Assembly: GCA_017481945.1 (NCBI GenBank)
Contig: JAFUOJ010000009.1
Coordinates: forward strand, 141,553 to 205,552
Direction of reading: 5' to 3'
Length of the DNA: 64,000 bases
DNA from: Parabacteroides sp.
Lineage (GTDB): Bacteria; Bacteroidota; Bacteroidia; Bacteroidales; Tannerellaceae
Below are positions 45,263-53,368 of the stretch, one piece after another (positions within the stretch are counted from its first letter, which is position 1; each line of letters opens with the position of its first letter). The notes under the pieces are model-generated. The model searched no databases. It was not told the origin of the DNA and saw nothing but the letters and a program-made list of their open reading frames with translations. Position numbers and translations under genes: made by a program.

Positions 45263-47641
45263 TTATTCATTAATACTTTCTATTGTAACACCAGTTACTG
45301 TATTATTGCCATTACTTTCAGCTGGCTTATTATAAGTCAAACTTCCATATACCGCTCCATATGTAGTAACAGATTCTTTATAACCATTTGCATTATCCTG
45401 AACAATTTTCACGTTTTCTACTGTGTTACCACTAACTGCATTCTCATCTGTATCATTAGTATAACCGACAATACCTCCAAGATCACGGTAAGCTGTAATA
45501 GTTACATTTTTTACAGAACAACCACTAATAGAGTTTAGTAGATTTGTAAAACCAGCAATACCACCAACTTTATCTCCATTATCGTATTCACCATTTATTA
45601 ATTCAGGAACAGATGTAATTGTTCCACCTATAACATGACAATTTTTAATAACTTCTGACTCTGCAGTAGAATATCCCACAATACCACCTGCATAATGGCT
45701 ACTTAAAATATTTACATCTTCTAATGTAACGTTTTGAATAGTTGCATTTAAAACAGTTCCAAAAAGACCTGCTGTTGCATATTTAGCCTCCTTAGAGACT
45801 ACAGTTAAATTACTAATCTTATAGTTATTTCCATCAAATATACCTTTAAATGTTGGTGTCGGATGACTAGCAATAGTTGCTCCCCCAATCGGTGTCCAAT
45901 TTACATTTGACAAATCAATATTAGCAGTTAATTTAATAGTTTTACCACTAAAATCATTACCGTCATTAACTGTAGTCGCAAACCAATTCATACCTGCTGC
46001 TGAAGAAATTTCATATTCACCTGTAGTAGCATTTAAAGAAACACCGTCTGCAACAAGTTGTTTTCCGTCAACTATGATGTAAGAACCATCGTCACCATAT
46101 TCATATCCACCGTTAACCATAGTACAACCATTCATAGTTAAAACAGCTCCTGCGACAGCACTAACACCATCAAAATATTGATCTGTTGTATTAACGTCAC
46201 TTACATCAATAGTACAGTTGGTCATTGTTGTATTTTGATAGAAACGAACCATTCCATAAAGACCATTACCTGTAATATTACAGTTAGTCATTTCAACTGA
46301 ACTAATAGCACGACCGAAAGAACACCATCCAGACAAGTTACAATCTTTAAAGACAACATTACCATCACCATTATCAAAATGGATAGAATATGCATCATTT
46401 GGATTACTAAATGTACAACCTTCAAAAATCACAGTACCGTCTACATCGTTACCATAGCTACGACCTTCAACAACAGCATTACGAATAGTAACGGTAGTAC
46501 CGGCTGGAACTAATGAAGTTGTAAGAGCTGTACTTCCACTAAGTGCTCCTACATTAGCTCCACTAACATCAACAATAATATTTGTATTTCCATTTGCGAC
46601 TTCTGTTGTCAAAGCGTCCTTAATTGTTTCATAATATGTTTCACCAACCTTTACGCCTAAACTTTCATTTCCATCATCTGTAACATTATTCTCTCCAGAG
46701 AAAACTTCATCTATAATAACATTAAAGTCAACACCACTTGTCAAGATATTACCAATGATATTGGTTCGCCAGTTACGCTGAATTGGTATTTCTTTATCTG
46801 CTGAAGGTGCAAATGTGATTGTCTTACCATTAATATCAAATACAGCCTTTAAATCTTCCAACTTTGATGGTTTAACACCTTTTCCATCTGCGTCTTTCAC
46901 CAAAAGATAACTCATTGAAAGGTATTTATACGCCTCTCCTCCAGCAACTAAATCTTCACTTACCATCTCTTTTTGTGCAAAAGTTATAGTTTCAGGAAGA
47001 CTTTCACTCTGACTTACTTCACCTGTCAACAAGTTGATTTGGTCTGCAACATTGCTACTGCTGAATGAAACAGAAGATTTTCCGTTAAAGCTTTCATCTG
47101 AGATATTTGCAGCTTTAAGAGCAGCCTTCCATTCTTCTTTTGTTGTACCAACGTTTAATTGAGCAAACGGACGTTTTAATGTAATAGCAACCTCCTGAGC
47201 AGCATTAACTGTCAATTCGTGATTTGCAAAGAAGGCATCGCGAAATTCGTGGTTATTGGTTGCACTGTTATAGCTTACTACGACATTTCTTAAATCAGTA
47301 GTGTTATAAGCTGAACAATTGGAAGCTTGTGCCCAAAAAGCAAACTGATAAGTATGCCCCTTTAATAATACGACATTTACTGTAGCTCGTTTATTTGCTA
47401 CAGTAACATTGTTCTGACGAAGTTCTGTTATCTCTTCTCCATCTTCATACACTGCAAAAACCAACTTGTCTACCGTAGTTCCATCTCCGACTGCCTTAGT
47501 TTTAATATCACCACGTAACTCAGTAGTGAAGGATACCGTTACTTCATTACCTGAACTCTGAGCGACTATCTCGTCTTCAGAGCAGCTTGTTGCCAGCAAC
47601 ATCGTTGCTAAAGCAAACATTCCCATGAATACTTTCTTCAT
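45263..47641 (-). CDS. Fimbrillin-like (DUF6562/Mfa-type) adhesin with beta-helix and GLUG repeats
   Basis: A 792-residue surface lipoprotein (signal with Cys in LLATSCSEDEIVAQ; acidic export-like residues). Residues 30-310 match the fimbrillin-like domain of Bacteroidales (VTVSFTTELRGDIKTKAVGD; AFWAQASNCSAY; ITLKRPFAQLNVGT). Residues 340-560 form a right-handed beta helix with short strands (MTNCNITG, MTNCTIDVS). The C-terminal 230 residues hold GLUG-type repeats (FKGIFDGNNYKISNLTV; AGGIVGYST; GGIAGFTN; GGIVGYTN). It is the last gene of the HU-DUF3575-DUF5119 operon and is likely the fimbrial tip or stalk adhesin. It has lower GC than the three genes before it. Confidence 0.85.
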   Translation of the reverse strand: MKKVFMGMFALATMLLATSCSEDEIVAQSSGNEVTVSFTTELRGDIKTKAVGDGTTVDKLVFAVYEDGEEITELRQNNVTVANKRATVNVVLLKGHTYQFAFWAQASNCSAYNTTDLRNVVVSYNSATNNHEFRDAFFANHELTVNAAQEVAITLKRPFAQLNVGTTKEEWKAALKAANISDESFNGKSSVSFSSSNVADQINLLTGEVSQSESLPETITFAQKEMVSEDLVAGGEAYKYLSMSYLLVKDADGKGVKPSKLEDLKAVFDINGKTITFAPSADKEIPIQRNWRTNIIGNILTSGVDFNVIIDEVFSGENNVTDDGNESLGVKVGETYYETIKDALTTEVANGNTNIIVDVSGANVGALSGSTALTTSLVPAGTTVTIRNAVVEGRSYGNDVDGTVIFEGCTFSNPNDAYSIHFDNGDGNVVFKDCNLSGWCSFGRAISSVEMTNCNITGNGLYGMVRFYQNTTMTNCTIDVSDVNTTDQYFDGVSAVAGAVLTMNGCTMVNGGYEYGDDGSYIIVDGKQLVADGVSLNATTGEYEISSAAGMNWFATTVNDGNDFSGKTIKLTANIDLSNVNWTPIGGATIASHPTPTFKGIFDGNNYKISNLTVVSKEAKYATAGLFGTVLNATIQNVTLEDVNILSSHYAGGIVGYSTAESEVIKNCHVIGGTITSVPELINGEYDNGDKVGGIAGFTNLLNSISGCSVKNVTITAYRDLGGIVGYTNDTDENAVSGNTVENVKIVQDNANGYKESVTTYGAVYGSLTYNKPAESNGNNTVTGVTIESINE

Positions 47642-47674
47642 TTCTCTTAATGTTTAATTGTTAATACTATAGTT

Positions 47675-48835
47675 TTATTCTTTGTTTTGTTTCTTTTCTT
47701 TCGCACTTTTTATCTCTACCGAATGGTCTCCCTCAAAGCTCGGGTCAATCGAGACTCCCCCGTCGAAGCTTCCTTCCGGCTTCACGTCCGGAAAGACAAT
47801 CGGTTCGTCCGGATCGTCATAGCCGGGATCATCCGGATCATCAGGCGTATCGGGATCGTCCGGGGTTGGGTCATCTGGCTCGTCCGGGACATCAGGGATG
47901 TCCGGGTCATCCGGTATATCAATCGCCGGCTTTCCTAACTCCAGATACAAAATCCGACTGCAATCATCCTTCGTTTCGCTAAAGCGATTACCCACCAAAA
48001 AGGCATAGTTCAGCACCGTCTCGTTATCCACCAAGCGAACCGACATATTGAGTATATTCTCCTCCGCTTTCCCCTCGTGATCCGATGGTAATCCGAAGCT
48101 CAGGCAACTGGTACTCAAGTAACCTTCGCTGCGCTCCGATTCGGAGGTCACTGCGCTCCAATTTGTCAGCAAATGCGTAACCCGGGGAGAAGTCCTCACT
48201 TCCGAGTCCATCATGTACCCTTCGGCTATCCCCGAAAGGCTGCTTTCCACCGAGCGTACATTATAAATTCCGTGCACGTGTACCTTGACGTAAACCGTAT
48301 AAATCACGTTCTCCGGATAGACCGTCAGTACCGTCTCCTCGATCGGAAGACCCAGCTCTTTCTGATGTCGGTACTGTTTCAACATCTCTTCCGTCACCTT
48401 AAAATCGCGATGAATCGCTATGCCCAAACGTTCCGGGTCGGCCACGATCGGCTCATTTACACTGCGTTTCATCTTCATCTGTGAGTAAATCTCATAGGCG
48501 TATGCTTCGGCTGTCGACAGACGGTCCATGTTCCGGAAGTTAATTGAACCCAACTCACTCATCGTTTCATTGAAGACCAATACATCATACGTATTTACAG
48601 GGATATTTACCGATACCTTATCCGGATTATGGCTCTCTACGCAAATCGCCTCCGTCCCGTCTTGTGGGAAGAAGATGACTGTCATTCCCATCGGATATTC
48701 ACAGAAGCGGTCCCACACTGCCTCGACTCGTACCGGAACAAGGTGCGGGTGTTCGTAACAAAGTTCCTTATGTTCGCAACCGAACAGCAAGACTGTCAGC
48801 AACAGAACGCTTATATATCGTACTATTCTTTTCAT
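47675..48835 (-). CDS. DUF5119 lipoprotein with Pro-Asp repeat tail
   Basis: A 386-residue lipoprotein (LLTVLLFGCEHKELCYEHPH). The first 290 residues are the DUF5119 domain found in Bacteroidales fimbrial gene clusters (VRVEAVWDRFCEYPMGMTV). A tail of repeated DDP/DxPDDPD units (about 305-345) then acts as a flexible acidic arm. It is probably a fimbria assembly or anchor protein. It overlaps the DUF3575 gene by 4 nt. Its DNA is clearly richer in GC than the window average. Confidence 0.85.
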   Translation of the reverse strand: MKRIVRYISVLLLTVLLFGCEHKELCYEHPHLVPVRVEAVWDRFCEYPMGMTVIFFPQDGTEAICVESHNPDKVSVNIPVNTYDVLVFNETMSELGSINFRNMDRLSTAEAYAYEIYSQMKMKRSVNEPIVADPERLGIAIHRDFKVTEEMLKQYRHQKELGLPIEETVLTVYPENVIYTVYVKVHVHGIYNVRSVESSLSGIAEGYMMDSEVRTSPRVTHLLTNWSAVTSESERSEGYLSTSCLSFGLPSDHEGKAEENILNMSVRLVDNETVLNYAFLVGNRFSETKDDCSRILYLELGKPAIDIPDDPDIPDVPDEPDDPTPDDPDTPDDPDDPGYDDPDEPIVFPDVKPEGSFDGGVSIDPSFEGDHSVEIKSAKEKKQNKE

Positions 48836-49461
48836 CGCTTACCTCCTTTCTGCCACGGCAGTAGCCATACTAAAGAGACCTCGACTTTGGTCGGTCCCCA
48901 CCAATTCCGATTTTTCGTGTATTGCCAGACATAACAGCCATCAATCGGGTCGTATTCCATATATTCGCCTCTCAAATAGCCCACACCCAAGGTGAAGTCT
49001 AAGTTGAGACGTTTAGCAATTGGCAAAGAATAACCATATTCTATACCTCCGCCATACGACCATTTGTCTCCCAAATAACCACGACCACCCCATTCGAAGT
49101 CGTACGTCAGCATTTGGGCATAAAGACCGATATGGTGTCCGACGAAGGTCCGTTCCTTACTTCTCTTGCCCAACCATTTACGTACTGCAAAGTCACCACC
49201 ATAGGTCCGCCAGTAGCGATGTTTCCGGTCCGTATGCCACCAGGCATACATCCAGTTGGCAGCTACCGTCCAGTTCTTCTTCAGATACAGCTCTACTCCG
49301 ATGTTCGGGACAGCCGCTGCGTCATAGAGTAGATTCGTCTTTACAACCAGATAATCAAACTTTTGCGAGAGGACATCACGCGATTCTGAAGCTTTTTCCC
49401 CTTCTTGAGCGGAAAGAAAGCAACAGACAAACAATCCGATAAGGGTTAATATCCGTTTCAT
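48832..49461 (-). CDS. DUF3575 outer membrane protein
   Basis: A 209-residue protein with a signal peptide (LTLIGLFVCCFLSAQEG). The body is DUF3575, a small beta-barrel-like family (LVVKTNLLYDAAAVPNIGVE; WTVAANWMYAWWHTDRKHRY; LNLDFTLGVGYLRGEY). It ends with basic residues. It occurs in Bacteroidales fimbriae loci together with DUF5119. It overlaps both neighbours by 4 nt (HU upstream, DUF5119 downstream), so the operon is translationally coupled. Confidence 0.88.
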   Translation of the reverse strand: MKRILTLIGLFVCCFLSAQEGEKASESRDVLSQKFDYLVVKTNLLYDAAAVPNIGVELYLKKNWTVAANWMYAWWHTDRKHRYWRTYGGDFAVRKWLGKRSKERTFVGHHIGLYAQMLTYDFEWGGRGYLGDKWSYGGGIEYGYSLPIAKRLNLDFTLGVGYLRGEYMEYDPIDGCYVWQYTKNRNWWGPTKVEVSLVWLLPWQKGGKR

Positions 49462-49751
49462 TTTACAGGAGAGTTTTTTAAGTTTACTTGTTCAAACAGT
49501 TCTGTTCCGACAACAAACTTGACGGAGTTACGTGGAGTAAGCATACAAGGTTCTCCGGTCTTGACATTGCGGACCGGGCGTGCCGTCTGCTTCAAGATAC
49601 GGAACGTACCGAAACCTCTGACGACTACGCTTTCTTCTGCCTGCAGAGATTCCGTAATACAATCCAAAAAGGCATTGATTATGGGTTGTACTTCTACTAC
49701 GGTCTTATCCAATCGCTCGGCAACCTGTTTTATCAATAGATTCTTATTCAT
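49458..49751 (-). CDS. HU-family DNA-binding protein
   Basis: A 97-residue protein of the HU/IHF fold: MNKNLLIKQVAERLDKTVVE, then the beta arm VVVRGFGTFRILKQTARPVR with NVKTGEPCMLTPRNSVKF. It is the first gene after the invertible promoter, so it is made only with the fimbrial proteins. HU or IHF bend DNA and often assist tyrosine-recombinase inversion; a role in the switch itself is a reasonable inference. The start is preceded by GGAG 5 nt upstream. Confidence 0.9.
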   Translation of the reverse strand: MNKNLLIKQVAERLDKTVVEVQPIINAFLDCITESLQAEESVVVRGFGTFRILKQTARPVRNVKTGEPCMLTPRNSVKFVVGTELFEQVNLKNSPVK

Positions 49752-49765
49752 TTTTCTCCGTTTTA

Positions 49766-49921
49766 GCTACTTGGTAGGTAGCAGTGCTGTTTTCACGTTG
49801 CAAAATTAGAAATACTATGAAAAACAAACAAAAGAAATGTAATTAAATCTTTCCTCGGAGGTTCTTTTTTTAGGAAACAGTCTCTTTTCGCTCTCTTTTT
49901 CATAGCTACCTACCAAGTAGC
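49766..49921. promoter_or_regulatory. Candidate invertible promoter segment (17-bp inverted repeats)
   Basis: GCTACTTGGTAGGTAGC (49766-49782) recurs inverted as GCTACCTACCAAGTAGC (49905-49921), a perfect 17-bp match that ends abruptly on both sides. The repeats enclose 122 bp (49783-49904). Inside lies a consensus promoter pointing at HU and the fimbrial operon. A tyrosine recombinase gene ends 4 nt beyond the right repeat. Each repeat is itself partly palindromic (GCTAC...GTAGC), as in tyrosine-recombinase crossover sites. This is the layout of phase-variable promoters in Bacteroides. Confidence 0.82.
49801..49832 (-). promoter_or_regulatory. Promoter of the fimbrial operon, inside the invertible segment
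   Basis: On the minus strand TTTG (49829-49832) and TAATTTTG (49801-49808) are separated by exactly 20 nt, matching the Bacteroidetes consensus. Transcription would start near 49794 and run leftward over the left inverted repeat into HU (ATG at 49751). In the other orientation it would run toward the recombinase 3' end and leave the fimbrial genes without a visible promoter. The present assembly therefore shows the ON state. Confidence 0.82.
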
Positions 49922-49925
49922 CTTC

Positions 49926-50852
49926 CTATTTTTCCTTATACATATATACTTTCCTAAAGCAATCATTTGTCACTTTTGTCAGTTTGTCTAAGGAGAAGCT
50001 GCGTAGATAAATCTGGGTGGTCCGTATCGATTGATGTCCCAATAGCTCACTGATTATTTCGATTGGTACTTGCTGTTCTTTTAGCTGATTGGCGAAGGAG
50101 TGACGAATCGAGTATGAGGTTACCGGACTCTTTATGCCGGCTCGGGTTTTCAGAGTTTTCAGATTCCGGTTGAATTGCTGTAACGCATTCTGATACTCCA
50201 AGTATGCAGCCTCTCCCTTTTGAGAGCCACTTAGGAAGGGCATGAGGTATTGGGAGGAATGAGAAGTCTTCCGAGAGAGTTCCTGCTGCATGGCGTTTGC
50301 ACTTCTTAGGACTTCTAATCGGATCGAAGTTCCGGTTTTCCGGCGTTGATAACTTAGGATATTGTCCCGGACATTCTCTGATTTTAAATGGGCAAAGTCT
50401 GCAAAAGACATCCCACCGTATTGAAACATTAGGCAAACCGCCAACTGAGTTTTCCTTAGTCGGGGTTCCTTCACCGGGACCGTCATCAGGCGATGTAGTT
50501 CTTTTAGTGGCAAAGATCTTTTCCTCCGGCTCTCGATTCCGGTAAACACACCACTGAACAGATTCGGAATATAGGTAGCTTCTCCCTTTTCTACCGCCCT
50601 GTTATAAATACAGCGCAGGCGACGCATATAGGTCGAAATTGTGTTTCGGGAGCGGCCTGCCTTTTGCAGGTAGAGTTCATATTCATGCAGACATGTTTTG
50701 GTTATTTCCTCATATGCAATCTCTTCCGTTGCTTTGAAACGCACAAACGAGCGGAGGGCATCCAAGTAACTTTTGGCAGTTGAGAAGCGTTGTTCCTTTT
50801 GTAACAAAGTAACATACTCTCTCATTCCTTCTATAAATCCTTTCTTTTTCAT
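49926..50852 (-). CDS. Tyrosine recombinase (site-specific integrase)
   Basis: A 308-residue recombinase. The N-terminal SAM-like core-binding domain spans residues 5-105 (YVTLLQKEQRFSTAKSYLDA). The catalytic domain has Lys in YQRRKTGTS, Arg250 in YSIRHSFANQ, His273 in LLGHQSIRTT and the nucleophile Tyr282 in TQIYL. The first catalytic Arg of the family is not obvious: the region reads FQYGGMSFADFAHL where many Bacteroidetes relatives have ARGM. Its 3' end is next to the inverted repeat, so it is most likely the invertase of the fimbrial switch. GC content is higher than in the core genes around. Confidence 0.9.
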   Translation of the reverse strand: MKKKGFIEGMREYVTLLQKEQRFSTAKSYLDALRSFVRFKATEEIAYEEITKTCLHEYELYLQKAGRSRNTISTYMRRLRCIYNRAVEKGEATYIPNLFSGVFTGIESRRKRSLPLKELHRLMTVPVKEPRLRKTQLAVCLMFQYGGMSFADFAHLKSENVRDNILSYQRRKTGTSIRLEVLRSANAMQQELSRKTSHSSQYLMPFLSGSQKGEAAYLEYQNALQQFNRNLKTLKTRAGIKSPVTSYSIRHSFANQLKEQQVPIEIISELLGHQSIRTTQIYLRSFSLDKLTKVTNDCFRKVYMYKEK

Positions 50853-50893
50853 ACCGGTATTTTCTTTTGTAATCCCAGCAAAGAAATAAAAAT

Positions 50894-50927
50894 ACCCGAT
50901 GACAAAAACTAATTTGCCACCGGGTAC
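50894..50927 (-). terminator. Terminator after relA
   Basis: On the minus strand CCCGGTGGCAAA pairs with TTTGTCATCGGG (12 pairs, two of them G-U), extended by TA/TA, and is followed by TTTTTATTTC. It lies about 55 nt downstream of the relA/spoT stop and separates it from the recombinase gene. Confidence 0.75.
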
Positions 50928-50980
50928 TATTCTTTTTACTCTTACTTATTTGAAAAGTCAAACTCTTGCTTTTACCTTCT

Positions 50981-53284
50981 TTAATCAGCTACACGCGCTA
51001 CAGACTTAATGTTCTTTATCTTTGAAAGAACAACGCACAAACGTTGGATATCCTCTACATCATGTACCTTCATCCGAACTTTCCCTTCAAACACGCCATC
51101 TTTTGCTTCTATCAACAGGCGAGTGATGTAAACATTAAAGTCATCAGATATGGTACGAGTAATCGTATTTAAAACACCCATAGAGTCAATACCTTTTATC
51201 TCTAAGGTAGCTTCGAAAGCAGAGTGGTGACTGCTCCATTCCGTATTCAGTATGCGTTCACCAAAACTACTCTTTAAACGCATAGCAATCGGACAAGAGC
51301 GTTTATGAACGACTACATTGCCATCGTCATTTATAAAGCCTAACGACTCATCTCCCGGAATGGGCTTACAACAGTCTGCAATCACATAATTGCGTTCAAA
51401 AGCCTCTTCTTTCAAGATATAAGGTTTCTTTTTATCATACTTCGGCTTTCCTTTCTTATCCTTATTCTCTTCCTCTTTCTTTTCAGAGTCTGTACTTTTA
51501 GAGGCAATGCGAAGAGCCTGTTTTACATACTTAAATAAAACATTGTCTGTCTTCTCTTTTAATAACTTACGGATGTTTTCCGGAAGAACAACTTCCTCTT
51601 TTTCTACTGCATAATAGAACTCTTCACGCTTAGAAAAGCCGTAATACATACTCAGCTTATCTATATTAGAGGTGTTGGCCTCCAAGCCATTCCGTTTGAG
51701 GATTTCAAATACTTTTATTTCTCCCTCTTTTACAACCTCTTTACGTATTTTCTTCAAGAAAGAATCAATCTTTGCACGTGCTCTTGCTGTGGTAACAAAT
51801 CCCAACCACTCCGGTTGAGGCACTTGTGACCGGGATGTTAAAACTTCCACTTGGTCTCCACTTGCTAATTGATGGCTTAAAGGAACTAACCGATGGTTGA
51901 CCTTAGCGCCAATACAACTATTTCCGACATCTGAATGTAGAGCATAAGCAAAATCAAGTGCTGTAGCTCCCTGAGGTAGCGTTTTAATATCCCCCTTCGG
52001 AGTAAAGACAAAAATCTCAGAAGTAAATAGATTCAGTTTAATCGTATCCAAGAAGTCAAGTGCATTCGGATTCGGACTTTCTAATATCTCAGTAATAGTC
52101 TGTAACCATTTATCTAATTCCGTATCTTCTTCAACATTATGTTCCTTATATTTCCAATGAGCAGCAAAACCCTTCTCGGCGATTTCATTCATACGCCGAC
52201 TCCGAATTTGTATTTCAACCCATTCGCCATCCGGTCCCATTACGGTTAAATGAAGAGCTTGATATCCATTCGCTTTAGGACGGCTTACCCAGTCACGAAT
52301 TCGGTCTGGACGAATCCGATAAATATCAGTTATGGCAGAATAAATATCCCAGCATTGATTTTTCTCATCAACTCCGGGAAGAGGATCAAAGATAATCCGG
52401 ACAGCATATATATCATAGATGTCTTCAAAGCTCACACCCTTAGTCTGCATTTTATTCCAGATAGAATAAACAGATTTAACCCGAGCGCGCATTTCATATT
52501 GCAATCCCATCTCTTTCAGTTTCTTATTTACAGGAATTGCAAAATGCTCGAACAGTTGATTACGAGCAGCCTCGGAGGTCTGTAACTTTAAATTTATATA
52601 GGCATATTCTTGAGGATGTTCATACTTAAAGCTAAGGTCTTCTAACTCCGTCTTAATAGTAAAAAGCCCTAAACGATGAGCCAACGGAGCATATAAATAG
52701 AGCGTTTCTCCTGCAATTTTGAATTGTTTGGCGGGTAACATAGAACCTAATGTACGCATATTGTGCAAACGATCCGCAATCTTTATCAAGATTACCCGAA
52801 TATCATCGCTCATCGTCAACAATAGCTTACGGAAGTTTTCAGCTTGTGCTGAAGCTTGCTCTCCAAAAATACCTCCGGATATTTTGGTCAGACCATCTAC
52901 AATTTGTGCGATCTTCTCACCAAACATATCTTTAATATCCTCAACCGTATATTCAGTATCTTCAACTACATCATGTAACAAAGCTGAGCAAATGGAAGTT
53001 GACCCTAATCCCATCTCACGGCAAACAATTCGCGCAACGGCAATTGGGTGCATAATATAAGGTTCTCCTGAACGACGTTTTACTCCTGCATGTGCTTGAT
53101 TAGCAAAGTTAAACGCTTTCGTAATCCGTTCAACCTTTCGGCGGTGATTTGAATTAAGGTAGTCTTGTAATAAAGCATTAAAACCGTCCTGAATCATTTG
53201 TTCATCAGGAGAGAGAGTAGGATTTGCTGCTTCCTGTACAGGTTGCATATCCGCTTTTACTTCTGTATTATTCATGTCGCCCAT
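50981..53284 (-). CDS. rsh: Bifunctional (p)ppGpp synthetase/hydrolase (RelA/SpoT, Rsh)
   Basis: A 767-residue stringent-response enzyme. HD hydrolase domain (residues 60-200: HAGVKRRSGEPYIMHPIAVA and LLHDVVEDTEYTVED, both metal-binding halves intact). Synthetase domain (RVKSVYSIWNKMQTKGVSFE, YDIYAVRIIFDP). TGS domain (VFTPKGDIKTLPQGATALDF) and C-terminal ACT domain. The intact HD box suggests active hydrolysis, so it is a long bifunctional Rsh. The true start may be the ATG at 53284 or 53275. A -7 word TATATTTG lies upstream at 53321-53328 (minus). Confidence 0.95.
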   Translation of the reverse strand: MGDMNNTEVKADMQPVQEAANPTLSPDEQMIQDGFNALLQDYLNSNHRRKVERITKAFNFANQAHAGVKRRSGEPYIMHPIAVARIVCREMGLGSTSICSALLHDVVEDTEYTVEDIKDMFGEKIAQIVDGLTKISGGIFGEQASAQAENFRKLLLTMSDDIRVILIKIADRLHNMRTLGSMLPAKQFKIAGETLYLYAPLAHRLGLFTIKTELEDLSFKYEHPQEYAYINLKLQTSEAARNQLFEHFAIPVNKKLKEMGLQYEMRARVKSVYSIWNKMQTKGVSFEDIYDIYAVRIIFDPLPGVDEKNQCWDIYSAITDIYRIRPDRIRDWVSRPKANGYQALHLTVMGPDGEWVEIQIRSRRMNEIAEKGFAAHWKYKEHNVEEDTELDKWLQTITEILESPNPNALDFLDTIKLNLFTSEIFVFTPKGDIKTLPQGATALDFAYALHSDVGNSCIGAKVNHRLVPLSHQLASGDQVEVLTSRSQVPQPEWLGFVTTARARAKIDSFLKKIRKEVVKEGEIKVFEILKRNGLEANTSNIDKLSMYYGFSKREEFYYAVEKEEVVLPENIRKLLKEKTDNVLFKYVKQALRIASKSTDSEKKEEENKDKKGKPKYDKKKPYILKEEAFERNYVIADCCKPIPGDESLGFINDDGNVVVHKRSCPIAMRLKSSFGERILNTEWSSHHSAFEATLEIKGIDSMGVLNTITRTISDDFNVYITRLLIEAKDGVFEGKVRMKVHDVEDIQRLCVVLSKIKNIKSVARVAD

Positions 53285-53368
53285 ATTGAATACCCTTCTC
53301 TATATTAAACTGTATGAAGGCAAATATATTAAATATTTGCTTAGATATTCTCTAAAGAGGCAAAAAAG

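Noticed and set aside
48173-48758. Open frames on the plus strand across the DUF5119 gene
   Set aside because: They are mirror frames of a GC-richer gene with a clear family match on the minus strand; they have no signals or family resemblance of their own.
49787-49803. Possible parS-like site (TGTTTTCACGTTGCAAA) near the parAB genes
   Set aside because: It differs from the TGTTTCACGTGAAACA palindrome at several positions and is not symmetric; it is part of the fimbrial promoter segment.
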